Shown here piece after piece: positions 19,819 through 28,090 of a DNA stretch of 64,000 bases. The position numbers and the translations under genes are program-made. Within the stretch, counting starts at the first letter, position 1. The number at the start of each line of letters is the position of its first letter. The notes under the pieces were generated by a model, which worked only from the letters and a program-made list of their open reading frames with translations, ran no database searches and had not been told where the DNA came from. This DNA comes from Burkholderia ubonensis subsp. mesacidophila. GTDB lineage: Bacteria > Pseudomonadota > Gammaproteobacteria > Burkholderiales > Burkholderiaceae. The stretch lies in contig NZ_CP020737.1 of assembly GCF_002097715.1 (NCBI RefSeq), positions 868,001-932,000 of the forward strand. The letters run 5' to 3'.

Positions 19819-20550
19819 TTACGCGTTCGGCGGCAGCGCGCAGCCGTCGGGGCCGCATGCGGCCGCGTCGTCGTCGCCGATGGCGACGATGCCGTCCTGC
19901 CACGCCTGCTCGAGCGCCTGCGCGAACACGTCGGCCGCCTGCGCGCCGGACACCGCGTAGCGGCCGCCGAACACGAACAGCGGCACGCCGCGGCCGCCGA
20001 TCTGCTCGGCCCGCGCGATGTCGGCGTCGACTTCGCTCCGGTACGCGTCGCTGCGCAGCACGGCGTCGACCGCCGCGCGCTCGAGCCCCGCGTCGACCGC
20101 GAGATCGGTCAGCGAGCCGTGATCGAACAGCGAGCCGTGCTCGCTGAAATACGCGCGATACAGCCGCTCGGTCAGCGCATGCGCGCGGCCGGTGGTTTCC
20201 GCGAGCTTCACGAGCCGGTGGCCGTCGAGCGTGTCGCCGACGAGCGTGCCGGGCAGGTCGTAGCCGAGCCCGACGCTTGCGGCCGCGTCGGTCACCTGCC
20301 GCAGCATCTGGTCGACCTGCGGGGGCGCAAGCCGGTACTTGCTGCCGAGCATCGCCTCGACCGGCTCGACCGGCTGGCCGGGGAACAGGCGGTACGCGCG
20401 CAGCGCGACGTCGACGCGGTCCGCGTGCGCGAACGCGGCGAGCGCCTCGTCGAAACGGCGCTTGCCGATCCAGCACCACGGGCAGATCAGGTCGGACCAG
20501 ATTTCGACGGTCAGCGTCGGGTGGAGCGCGGGGGAGGCGGCGGTCGGCAT
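19819..20550 (-). CDS. FrnE-like DsbA-family oxidoreductase
   Basis: 243 residues starting at 20550. Thioredoxin-like fold of the DsbA/FrnE subgroup with an active-site SDLICPWCWIGKRRF (CPWC at about residues 23-26), the helical insertion, and a C-terminal GGRGVPLFVFGGRYAVSGAQ with cis-Pro. No signal peptide is seen, so the protein is cytoplasmic, like other FrnE members that act as thiol isomerases or in polyketide/stress contexts. The final CGPDGC adds two further cysteines, which could bind metal or form a second redox pair; this is inference. Confidence 0.9.
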   Translation of the reverse strand: MPTAASPALHPTLTVEIWSDLICPWCWIGKRRFDEALAAFAHADRVDVALRAYRLFPGQPVEPVEAMLGSKYRLAPPQVDQMLRQVTDAAASVGLGYDLPGTLVGDTLDGHRLVKLAETTGRAHALTERLYRAYFSEHGSLFDHGSLTDLAVDAGLERAAVDAVLRSDAYRSEVDADIARAEQIGGRGVPLFVFGGRYAVSGAQAADVFAQALEQAWQDGIVAIGDDDAAACGPDGCALPPNA

Positions 20551-20606
20551 GGGATGGGGGTTCGGAAAAAAATGTAACCGCGACTATATCACTTTTGCTT
20601 CGACGC

Positions 20607-21254
20607 CTAGGCGTCGCCCTGCGTGTCCTTCAGGTGCTTGAGATGCTTGTAGACCGTCGCGCGTCCCATCCCGAGCACGTTCGCGACGTAGTTCGCCGCG
20701 CTCTTGCCGCGGAACGCGCCTTCCGCGTAGAGCGCCTCGACGAGCTCGCGCCGATGCACGCGCGTGAGTCCGTTCAGGCCGACCTGCCGCTCGCGCAGCC
20801 AGCCGTGCAGGAACGTGTTGATGCGCTCCTGCCAGTCGTCGCGGAACAGCTCGTCCGGTTGCGCGACGACGCCCGCGCCCTTGATGAACAGGTCGAGCGT
20901 CGCACGCACTTCGTCGAACACCGCGATGTTGAAGTTGATGCACATCATCCCGGCCGGATGCCCTTCGTCGTCGAACAGGATGTTGCTGACGCAGCGCATC
21001 CGCCGGCCGTCCCAGTTGAGCTTCTCGTATGGGCCGATCACGCGCTCGCGCGCCGAGTGGTCGATTTCCTCGAGCGCGGAGTCGTCGCCGACCTCGCGCT
21101 TCGACAGGTTGTTCGCGAGATACAGCACGGTCTGGTCGTGCAGGTCGTGAATCACGACTTCCGCGTAGGGGAAGAACAGCGTCGCGATGCCGTCGGCAAG
21201 CGGCGCGTAGCGGGACAGCAGCAGGTCTTTGACGGGGGATTTCTTCTTGCGCAT
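20607..21254 (-). CDS. YheO/DauR-like PAS-HTH transcriptional regulator
   Basis: 215 residues from the ATG at 21254. The N-terminal half is a YheO-like PAS domain (LLSRYAPLADGIATLFFPYAEVVIHDL, GPYEKLNWDGRRMRCVSNILFDDEGHPAGMMCINFNI). The C-terminal HTH_22 domain (about residues 150-212) ends NYVANVLGMGRATVYKHLKHLK. The family includes DauR, the repressor of the D-arginine utilisation genes of Pseudomonas aeruginosa. It lies 95 bp downstream of an ornithine-cyclodeaminase-family gene on the same strand and near a D-amino-acid dehydrogenase, the same gene types as the dau locus, so a DauR-like role is plausible. Confidence 0.88.
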   Translation of the reverse strand: MRKKKSPVKDLLLSRYAPLADGIATLFFPYAEVVIHDLHDQTVLYLANNLSKREVGDDSALEEIDHSARERVIGPYEKLNWDGRRMRCVSNILFDDEGHPAGMMCINFNIAVFDEVRATLDLFIKGAGVVAQPDELFRDDWQERINTFLHGWLRERQVGLNGLTRVHRRELVEALYAEGAFRGKSAANYVANVLGMGRATVYKHLKHLKDTQGDA

Positions 21255-21349
21255 CGGGATCGCACTCTCGGGTGAGCCGCCTTGGGCACGCCGAGGCGCG
21301 GCCGCCGCGGCGGTTGCGCCATTGTATCGGGCTCGCGTGCGCGCGCTGC

Positions 21350-22324
21350 TCATGCGTGCGTCAGGTGCGTGTAGAGCGCATGCGCGATCGCGACGTCCTC
21401 GAGACCGAGGCCGATCGAGCGGAAGAACGCATGGCGCGTGCGCGACGGCGGCGGGCACGTGCCATGCACGAGCGCCGGCAGGTCGCCCGCGATGCGTTCG
21501 ACGCGCCAGCCGTGCTCGGCGACGGCGCGCTGCATCTCGCCCGCGCTCGCGGGCGTCGTGTGCCGGTAGTCGCAGTACACGTCCATGTCGGGCAGCCACG
21601 CGGGCGGGATCTCGTGAGCCTGCGCGACGTTCGTGCTGATCGACGTGACGAGCGCGGGGCGCGTGAGCATGCCGTCGCCGAGCACCGGCACGCCCGACGA
21701 CGTGCACAGCATCACGACGTCCGCGTCGCGCACGCACGCGTCGACACTGTCGGCCGGCCGCGCACGCGGGTCCAGCCGCGCGAGTTCGGCCTGCAACGCC
21801 GCGTTGCCGGCCAGCGCCGGCGAATGGACGCGGATCGTCTCCCAATCGCGCAGCGCCGCCGTGTGCCGCAGGTGCGCGAGGCCGACCGCGCCCGTGCCGA
21901 TCACCGCGAGATGCTTCGCATCGCCGGGCGCGAGGCAGTCGACCGCGAGCGCGGTCGTGCCGGCGGTGCGCTCGATCGTCAGGCGCTGCGCGTCGCACCA
22001 CATCAGCGGCTGGCCGGTCCGCATCGACATCAGCGCGGTCCATGCGGTGACGATGGGTCTCCCGTCGGGTTTGCCGCCCGTCACGATGTACGGCGACAGC
22101 TTCGCGCCGAACACCTGCGCGTCGGCGAACGCGCCGAGGTAGGTGATGAAGTCGCCGGCCTGGTCGGGGAACAGCGTGAGCGTTTGCGGCGGCTGCACCG
22201 CGCGTGCTTCGCCGAGCGCGGCGAACATGCGGCGCAGCGTGCCGAGCACGTCGAGCGACGGCAGGGCGGCGCGCACCGTCGCGTCGTCGACGGTCAGCGG
22301 CAGGGTCGGGGCGGCTTGCGTCAT
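21350..22324 (-). CDS. Ornithine cyclodeaminase/mu-crystallin family dehydrogenase (DauB-like candidate)
   Basis: 324 residues from the ATG at 22324. The family fold is clear: QTLTLFPDQAGDFITYLGAF, then PYIVTGGKPDGRPIVTAWTALMSMRTGQPL, the arginine/thr region LTIERTAGTTALAVDCL, and a Rossmann NAD(P) site LAVIGTGAVGLAHLRH. Members deaminate ornithine to proline, or act as NAD(P)-dependent imino-acid reductases such as DauB, which turns 2-ketoarginine and ammonia to L-arginine. The neighbourhood (DauR-like regulator, periplasmic binding protein, D-amino-acid dehydrogenase) favours the second. It is transcribed away from the operator-bearing intergenic region. Confidence 0.87.
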   Translation of the reverse strand: MTQAAPTLPLTVDDATVRAALPSLDVLGTLRRMFAALGEARAVQPPQTLTLFPDQAGDFITYLGAFADAQVFGAKLSPYIVTGGKPDGRPIVTAWTALMSMRTGQPLMWCDAQRLTIERTAGTTALAVDCLAPGDAKHLAVIGTGAVGLAHLRHTAALRDWETIRVHSPALAGNAALQAELARLDPRARPADSVDACVRDADVVMLCTSSGVPVLGDGMLTRPALVTSISTNVAQAHEIPPAWLPDMDVYCDYRHTTPASAGEMQRAVAEHGWRVERIAGDLPALVHGTCPPPSRTRHAFFRSIGLGLEDVAIAHALYTHLTHA

Positions 22325-22397
22325 GGATGCGTCTCCAGTTCGGGCCGGACGAGCCGTCTCGCAAAGCGGCGCCCGGCGATGTTCATGATGGACGAAA

Positions 22398-22412
22398 AGT
22401 CTAATATAGACT
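22398..22412. promoter_or_regulatory. Operator 1: AGTCTA-N3-TAGACT
   Basis: Perfect 6-bp inverted repeat with a 3-bp spacer, 86-74 bp upstream of the cyclodeaminase-like start. The same arrangement recurs at 22553-22567, which makes a specific regulator site likely; the DauR-like protein is the natural candidate. Confidence 0.7.
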
Positions 22413-22552
22413 CGATATGTTGGGTGAGCTTTTCTTTTCAGGTGGTCTGCCGCTTGAGGAGGCTTTAAAAAATCTCCTGGAATCAATGCGTTGGAAGGAT
22501 TGGCGTCGATTCGGACGAAGCGAAACCGGGGCACGATTATCGTATCCCCTAT

Positions 22553-22578
22553 AGTCTATAGTAGACTTTCAGTCTATA
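22553..22578. promoter_or_regulatory. Operator 2: AGTCTA-N3-TAGACT with an extra AGTCTATA half-site
   Basis: Second perfect inverted repeat (22553-22567), followed by one more half-site at 22571-22578, 60-86 bp upstream of the periplasmic binding-protein start. Symmetry and spacing match operator 1. Confidence 0.7.
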
Positions 22579-22638
22579 TTTCGCCTGCACGGATTGGCGC
22601 TGCCGATCCTCATTGCGTCAACCCAGACAGGACCCGTC

Positions 22639-23424
22639 ATGAACTGGAAGCTTGCCCTTTGCGCCGCCGCGGCCTTCGCGAGCGCGGCCGTCACGGCCCA
22701 TGCGGAACCATCCGCCAATACGTTGCGCTTCGGGATCGAAGCCGCTTATCCCCCGTTCGAGAGCAAGACGCCGTCCGGGCAGTTGCAGGGCTTCGACGTC
22801 GACGTCGGCAACGCCGTGTGCGCGAAGCTGAAGATGAAGTGCGTGTGGGTCGAGAACGCGTTCGACGGGCTGATTCCCGCGTTGCAGGCGCGCAAGTTCG
22901 ACGCGATCAACTCGGCGATGAACATCACCGCGAAGCGCAGGCAGAGCATCGATTTCACGCCGGCGATCTACGTCGTGCCGATCGTGATGGTCGCGAAGCG
23001 CGGCTCGCCGCTGCAGCCGGACGCGGCGAGCCTGCGCGGCAAGCGCGTCGGCGTGCTGCAGGGCTCGTCGCAGGAGGATTTCCTGAAGGCGCACTGGGCC
23101 GGCGCGGGCGTATCGGTCGTGTCGTACCAGGATCAGGACCAGATCTACGCGGATCTCGTCGCGGGCCGCCTCGACGCCGCGGTGCAGGAAGCGCAGACCG
23201 CGCAGGACGGCTTCCTCGACAAGCCGGCCGGCCATGATTACCAGATCGTCGGCGAGCCGCTGAAGGACCCGGCGACGCTCGGCGAAGGCACGGGCTTCGG
23301 GATGCGCAAGGGCGACAAGGCGTTGCAGGCGAAAGTCGCCGGCGCGCTCGATGCGCTGAAGAAGGACGGCACGCTGAGCGCGCTGTCGCAGAAGTACTTC
23401 AAGCGCGACATCATCGCGAAGTAA
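22639..23424 (+). CDS. Periplasmic amino-acid binding protein of an ABC transporter (ArgT/HisJ type)
   Basis: 261 residues from the ATG at 22639 (GACAGGACCC upstream). The signal peptide covers about residues 1-22 (AVTAHA). The mature part is an SBP family 3 domain: LRFGIEAAYPPFESKTPSGQLQGFDVDVGNAVCAKL, the INSAMNITAKRRQSIDFT arginine/ligand region, and GKRVGVLQGSSQEDFLKAHW. This type binds basic or other polar amino acids. No permease or ATPase genes follow, so it must share a transporter elsewhere. The D-amino-acid dehydrogenase gene begins 66 bp downstream, suggesting uptake of the substrate that enzyme oxidises. Confidence 0.92.
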   Translation: MNWKLALCAAAAFASAAVTAHAEPSANTLRFGIEAAYPPFESKTPSGQLQGFDVDVGNAVCAKLKMKCVWVENAFDGLIPALQARKFDAINSAMNITAKRRQSIDFTPAIYVVPIVMVAKRGSPLQPDAASLRGKRVGVLQGSSQEDFLKAHWAGAGVSVVSYQDQDQIYADLVAGRLDAAVQEAQTAQDGFLDKPAGHDYQIVGEPLKDPATLGEGTGFGMRKGDKALQAKVAGALDALKKDGTLSALSQKYFKRDIIAK

Positions 23425-23490
23425 GCACGGCCGTGCCGGGCGCATGACCCGGCGCGCGTCGCACCGAATCTCGACGCAGTGCGAGGAAGC

Positions 23491-24735
23491 ATGGATTTCG
23501 ACGTCATCGTCCTGGGGGCCGGCATCGTCGGCGTGTCGTCGGCGCTGCACCTGCAGGATCGCGGCCTGCGCGTCGCGCTCGTCGACCGGCGCGCGCCGGG
23601 CGAGGAAACGAGCCACGGCAACGCGGGGCTGATCGAACGTTCGTCGGTCGTGCCGTATGCGTTCCCGCGCAAGCTCGGCACGTTGCTGCGCTACCTGCGC
23701 AACCGCTCGGTCGATCTCTACTGGGACTACAAGGCGCTGCCCGCGTATGCGGGCTGGCTCGCACGCTTCTGGCGGGAGTCGTCGCCCGATCGGCTCGCGG
23801 CCGCCGCGCGCGACATGCTGCCGCTCGTCGCCGCGAGCGTCGCCGAGCACGACGCGCTGCTCGCGCGCACCGACGCGCAGCCGCTCGTGCACGACGGCGG
23901 CTGGATCGAGGCGTTCCGTTCGCCCGCGCTGTTCGACGCGGAGGTGCGCGCGCAACGGCGCATCGCGGACGAACACGGCCTGCGGATGACCGTGCTCGAC
24001 GCCCGCGCGTTGCGCGACCGGGAGCCGGGTGTCGGCGATGCGTTTTGCGGCGCGTTCCACTGGCAGGACCCGAAGACCGTGTCGAATCCGGGCGGATTGA
24101 CGAAGGCGTATGCGCGGCTGTTCGAGCGCGAAGGCGGCGCGTTCGTGCTCGGCGACGCGACCACGCTTGCGCAGGAACGCGACGGCTGGAGCGTCGACAC
24201 CGCGCATGGGCGGATCGCGGCCCGCTCGGTGGTGCTCGCGCTCGGCCCGTGGTCCGACCAGGTGTTTGCGCCGCTCGGCTACCGGATTCCGCTGCGCGCG
24301 AAGCGCGGCTATCACATGCATTACCGGCCGACGCGCGTGCCGCTCGCCGTGCCCGTCTGCGACACCGAGGAAGGCTTCGTCGTCGCGCCGATGGACGGCG
24401 GCCGCCTGCGGCTCACGACCGGCGTCGAGATCGCGCTGCGCGGCGCGCCGCCGACCGGCATCCAGCTCGCGCGCGCCGAGCCGCTTGCGCGCGACGCGTT
24501 CGGCATCGGCGAGCGGCTCGATCCCGCGCCGTGGCTCGGGATGCGGCCTTGCACGCCCGACATGCGCCCGGTGATCGGGCCGGCGCCGCGGCACCCGGGC
24601 CTGTGGTTCGCGTTCGGCCATTGCCACCACGGGCTGACGCTCGGCCCCGCGACCGGCCGCCTGCTCGCCGAGATGATGACGGGCGCGCCGACCTACATCG
24701 ATCCCGATCCGTATCGCCCGGCGCGCTTCGGCTGA
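23491..24735 (+). CDS. FAD-dependent D-amino-acid dehydrogenase-like oxidoreductase (DadA family)
   Basis: 414 residues from the ATG at 23491 (GAGGAAGC upstream); an in-frame GTG at 23479 is less likely. A DAO-type fold begins with the FAD dinucleotide motif VIVLGAGIVGVSSALHLQDRGLRVALVDRR and the SHGNAGLIE segment seen in DadA, and ends with RPCTPDMRPVIGPAPRHPGLWFAFGHCHHGLTLGP. DadA-type enzymes oxidise D-amino acids to keto acids at the membrane and pass electrons to the respiratory chain. With the ornithine-cyclodeaminase-like enzyme this could give D-to-L conversion of arginine or a related amino acid, as in the dau system; the substrate is inferred. Confidence 0.9.
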   Translation: MDFDVIVLGAGIVGVSSALHLQDRGLRVALVDRRAPGEETSHGNAGLIERSSVVPYAFPRKLGTLLRYLRNRSVDLYWDYKALPAYAGWLARFWRESSPDRLAAAARDMLPLVAASVAEHDALLARTDAQPLVHDGGWIEAFRSPALFDAEVRAQRRIADEHGLRMTVLDARALRDREPGVGDAFCGAFHWQDPKTVSNPGGLTKAYARLFEREGGAFVLGDATTLAQERDGWSVDTAHGRIAARSVVLALGPWSDQVFAPLGYRIPLRAKRGYHMHYRPTRVPLAVPVCDTEEGFVVAPMDGGRLRLTTGVEIALRGAPPTGIQLARAEPLARDAFGIGERLDPAPWLGMRPCTPDMRPVIGPAPRHPGLWFAFGHCHHGLTLGPATGRLLAEMMTGAPTYIDPDPYRPARFG

Positions 24736-25244
24736 GCGGGCCGGATGCGCGGCCGGCCGCCGGCCTTGGCGGTCGGCGCTCGCGCTTGCGCCGACACAGT
24801 TTTTCATTCGGCTGTCGTCGATATCGATACTTGCGCGATTTTCAATGGTCTGCGTAATTCGCCGGAAAGATGCCGCGTAATAGTAATAAACGATTCGGCA
24901 TGACCGGCGATTTTTCAAGGCATTTTCATATGTGCGAAATGGGCGATGGCCAGTCAATCCGATTGACATGCCGACGCCATGAGCGGCGATGTTCCGGAGA
25001 CATTCGGCATGTACCGGAACACGTTACCCCAAGCCTCGCAAACGTTACGTTACATCCGAATCCACGGCGTCTGTTTCTTCATATTATTAAACGGGCGTAT
25101 GGAATTTTCCGTAATGAAATCAATTGGCGGATCGTGATTGAAATGCAGTAAGCGAGAAATGAAAACCTGATTTTCCCGATGGCATGCTTCGTGCAACCCG
25201 TCCCGGTGCTTCATCAACGTAGTGCCAACCGAGACGAGGTTACG
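24736..25244. other. Intergenic region upstream of the repeat-protein gene
   Basis: 509 bp, AT-richer than neighbours. A 7-bp inverted repeat GTTCCGG (24991-24997) / CCGGAAC (25014-25020) and a TTGACA hexamer at 24963 without a good partner are the only structures noted. No credible gene. Confidence 0.4.
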
Positions 25245-27758
25245 ATGGGAAAAAACTTTAAATTGACGGGTGCGGCGCTGTCGGTTGCGACGGCGTTCGG
25301 GGTACTGGCATCGGGGTCCGCGGCAGCCGGGTCGCTCGATGTGCTGTCGATTCCGCAGGTGATCGTCAATCCGCCGTCGAACGGCGTGTCGGCGAGCATC
25401 ACCGCGGCGGGTACGACGCCGCTGGGATCGATCAGCGTGACCGCGTCCGGGTCGGGCGCCATTCAGACGTCGCTCGGTGATCCCGCCGGCGCGGTGAATA
25501 CCGTGACGGGAGCGCTCGGTGGTGGCGGTGCGATGAATCCGCTTGCGCCGGTGCAGGGCGCGGTGAATCAGGTCGTGGGCACGCTGGGGAGCAACAATCC
25601 GGCTGGTGCGCTGAGCGGAGCGGTTGGTACGGTCACGGGTGCGCTGGGCACCGTTGGCGGTGGTTCGAACCCGCTGGTGCCGGTACAGGGCGCAGTGAAT
25701 CAGGCCGTGAGCACGCTGGGCAGCAACAACCCGACCGGCGCGTTGAGCGGCGCGGTTGGCACGATCACGGGCGCACTGGGTAATGTCGGCGGTGGTTCGA
25801 ATCCGTTGGCTCCGGTGCAGGGCGCGGTGAATCAGGTCGTGGGTACGCTGGGCAGCAACAACCCGGCTGGCGCGCTGAGTGGCGCGGTCGACACGATCAC
25901 GGGCGCGCTGGGCAACGTTGGTGGCGGTTCGAACCTGCTGGCGCCGGGTCAAGGCACGGTGAATCAGGTCGTGAGCACGCTGGGCAGCAACAACCCGGCG
26001 GGCGCGCTGAGCAACGCGGTCGGCACGATCACGGGCGCACTGGGTAACGTAGGCGGTGGCGCGAACCTGTTGGCTCCGGTGCAAGGCGCAGTGAATCAGG
26101 TCGTGAGCATGCTGGGCAGCAACAACCCGCCCGGCGCGCTGAGCAACGCGGTCGGCACGATCACGGGCGCACTGGGTAACGTAGGCGGTGGCGCGAACCC
26201 GTTGGCTCCGGTGCAAGGCGCAGTGAATCAGGTCGTGAGCATGCTGGGCAGCAACAACCCGGCGGGCGCGCTGAGCAACGCGGTCGGCACGATCACGGGC
26301 GCACTGGGTAACGTAGGCGGAGGCGCGAACCCGCTGGCGCCGGTGCAAGGGGCGGTGAATCAGGTCGTGGGCACGCTGGGCAGCAACAACCCGGCGGGCG
26401 CGCTGAGCAACGCGGTCGGTACGATCACGGGCGCACTGGGCAACGTGGGCGGCGGCACGAACCCGCTGGCGCCGGTACAGGGCGCAGTGAATCAGGTCGT
26501 CGGCACGCTCGGCAACGGCAACCCGGCGGACGCACTCGTCAACGCGGTGAACGCGATCGCGGGCCAGACCGGTGGCGGCGCGAATCCGCTCGCCCCGGTG
26601 CAAGGCGCGGTGAACCAGGTCGCCGGCACGCTCGGCAGCGGCAACCCGGCCGGTGCGCTCAGCAACGCGGTGAACACGATCACCGGCGCGCTGGGCAACG
26701 CCGGCGGCGGCGCCAACCCGCTGGCGCCGGTCCAGGGTGCGGTGACGCAGCTGGCCGGCACGCTCGGCGGCAACGATCCGGCAGCCGCGCTCGGCAACGC
26801 CGTGAACTCGCTGACCGGCGCGCTCGGCAACCTCGGCGGCTCCAATCCCCTGGCACCGGTGCAAGGCGCGGTGACGCAGGTCGTCAACACGCTGTCCGGC
26901 GCGGCCGGCGGCAGCCCGATCGCGCCGATCACGAACCTCGTCAACGGGCTGCAGAACGCGCTGCCGACCGGCGGCAACCCGGCCGGCGCGCTGAGCAACG
27001 CCGTCAGCACGGCGACGGGCGCACTCGGCAACGCGGTGAATTCGCTGACCGGCGCGCTGGGCAACGTCGGCGGCGGCGCCAACCCGCTGGCGTCGGTGCA
27101 GGGCGTGCTGAACCAGGTCGTGGGCACGTTCGGCGGCGGCAACCCGGCTGCGGCGCTGACGGGTGCAGCGAACTCGCTGACCGGCGCGCTGGGCAACGTC
27201 GGCGGCGGCGCGAACCCGCTGGCCCCGGTTCAGGCCGCGGTGACCCAGGTCGTCAACACGCTGTCCGGCGCGGCCGGCGGCAGCCCGATCGCGCCGATCA
27301 CGAATCTCGTGAACGGCCTGACCGGCGGCAGCAATCCGGCCGGCGCGCTGACCGGTGGGCTCGGCACGGTAACGGGCGCGCTGGGCAACGCGGGCGCACC
27401 GCTGTCGCAAGCGGCGGGCACGCTGACGGGCGCACTCGCGAACGGTCCGGCGGCACTGTCGCAGGCGGGCGGCGCGCTCGCGGGCGCGGCGGGTTCGACG
27501 GCAGCGGCGGGCGGCAGCCTGATGGGCGCGGGCGCAGGCGCGGCCGGCAGCACGGCGGGCGCGGCCGGCTCGGCGCTGACGACCGGCGCGACCGCGACGG
27601 CCACGGTCGTCAACTCGGTCGGCACCGCCGTGGGCACGGCGCTCGGCTCGACGCCGGGCGTGTCGGTCACGCCGCACACGGGCGGCGGCTCGGCGAACAA
27701 CCCGCTCGGACCGGTGTCGTCGCTGCTGACGACGCTGACGGGCGCGCTGCCGAGGTAA
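25245..27758 (+). CDS. Exported Gly/Ala/Asn-rich tandem-repeat protein
   Basis: 837 residues from the ATG at 25245 (GACGAGG upstream). The signal peptide spans about residues 1-29 (FGVLASGSAAAG). A non-repeated stretch precedes about thirteen repeats of a 44-residue unit of the form VGGGxNPLAPVQGAVNQVVGTL, then GSNNPAGALSNAVGTITGALGN. Repeats 1-7 are nearly identical; later ones diverge, and two carry the insert SGAAGGSPIAPITNLVNGL. The C-terminus is a Gly/Ala/Ser-rich low-complexity tail ending SLLTTLTGALPR. Such proteins are often labelled collagen-like, but there is no regular Gly-X-Y pattern. A surface or matrix role is inference. Followed by a strong terminator. Confidence 0.85.
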   Translation: MGKNFKLTGAALSVATAFGVLASGSAAAGSLDVLSIPQVIVNPPSNGVSASITAAGTTPLGSISVTASGSGAIQTSLGDPAGAVNTVTGALGGGGAMNPLAPVQGAVNQVVGTLGSNNPAGALSGAVGTVTGALGTVGGGSNPLVPVQGAVNQAVSTLGSNNPTGALSGAVGTITGALGNVGGGSNPLAPVQGAVNQVVGTLGSNNPAGALSGAVDTITGALGNVGGGSNLLAPGQGTVNQVVSTLGSNNPAGALSNAVGTITGALGNVGGGANLLAPVQGAVNQVVSMLGSNNPPGALSNAVGTITGALGNVGGGANPLAPVQGAVNQVVSMLGSNNPAGALSNAVGTITGALGNVGGGANPLAPVQGAVNQVVGTLGSNNPAGALSNAVGTITGALGNVGGGTNPLAPVQGAVNQVVGTLGNGNPADALVNAVNAIAGQTGGGANPLAPVQGAVNQVAGTLGSGNPAGALSNAVNTITGALGNAGGGANPLAPVQGAVTQLAGTLGGNDPAAALGNAVNSLTGALGNLGGSNPLAPVQGAVTQVVNTLSGAAGGSPIAPITNLVNGLQNALPTGGNPAGALSNAVSTATGALGNAVNSLTGALGNVGGGANPLASVQGVLNQVVGTFGGGNPAAALTGAANSLTGALGNVGGGANPLAPVQAAVTQVVNTLSGAAGGSPIAPITNLVNGLTGGSNPAGALTGGLGTVTGALGNAGAPLSQAAGTLTGALANGPAALSQAGGALAGAAGSTAAAGGSLMGAGAGAAGSTAGAAGSALTTGATATATVVNSVGTAVGTALGSTPGVSVTPHTGGGSANNPLGPVSSLLTTLTGALPR
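25507..27330 (+). repeat. 132-bp in-frame tandem repeats within the repeat-protein gene
   Basis: About 13 copies of a 132-bp unit, recognisable by CCGGTGCAGGGCGCGGTGAA recurring every 132 bp (near 25549, 25681, 25813 and on). The units around 26046-26309 are almost identical at DNA level, so copy number probably varies between strains. Confidence 0.9.
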
Positions 27759-27825
27759 CGCGGCCGGACCCCGGGCAGCGGCGCGCGTCGCTGCTGCCCG
27801 ACGACGGTCGTCGATGACCGCGCAG

Positions 27826-27858
27826 GGCGGCATGACATCGCTGTCATGCCGCCTTTTT
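27826..27858 (+). terminator. Strong rho-independent terminator
   Basis: Twelve-base perfect stem GGCGGCATGACA (27826-27837), TCGC tetraloop, complement 27842-27853, then TTTTT. It closes the repeat-protein gene. Confidence 0.95.
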
Positions 27859-28090
27859 CATTCGACCCCGTCCGAGCCCCCCGCGAACCCTCCCGTCAGT
27901 CGCCGTTTCCACGCATTTATCGGTTCTGGATGGAATAACCGCCCGCGCTCGTCCGTTTATCTACTGACTCACGGCGCGGCCGCATAGCGGGATAATTTTC
28001 ACGATGGCGTCGATTCTCCCGTTTCGAGACGGCCGCGTCCGCGCCCGGCGCCGCCGCGTGCGTCGCGATGCCATGCGAAGGAGAACGGGA
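27859..28090. other. Leader of the ECF-sigma operon
   Basis: The gene-free stretch after the repeat protein totals 332 bp (27759-28090). Its first part is the terminator; the rest holds the ECF-type promoter candidate and a leader of about 120 bases before the first operon gene. Confidence 0.5.
27932..27959 (+). promoter_or_regulatory. Candidate ECF-type promoter of the sigma-factor operon
   Basis: GGAATAA (27932-27938) and CGTTTA (27954-27959), 15 bp apart, resemble the GGAA...CGT(T) elements read by ECF sigma factors. Its place ahead of an operon that encodes an ECF sigma suggests autoregulation. Confidence 0.4.

Larger units (their letters stand above)
22325..22638. promoter_or_regulatory. 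Divergent promoter region of the D-amino-acid locus
   Basis: 314 bp between the ornithine-cyclodeaminase-like gene (minus) and the binding-protein gene (plus). It is AT-richer than the genes and holds two perfect operators of the same plan plus an extra half-site, listed separately. No small ORF with a ribosome site is seen. Confidence 0.7.

Noticed and set aside
25507..27330. Regular repeats that might suggest a CRISPR array
   Set aside because: The unit is 132 bp, coding, with no unique spacers between short repeats.
25050..27833. About 930-codon open frame on the minus strand opposite the repeat-protein gene
   Set aside because: The repeat DNA is in-frame periodic, so any frame that lacks a stop in one unit lacks it in all. 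There is no signal of its own, and the sense frame has a signal peptide and ribosome site.
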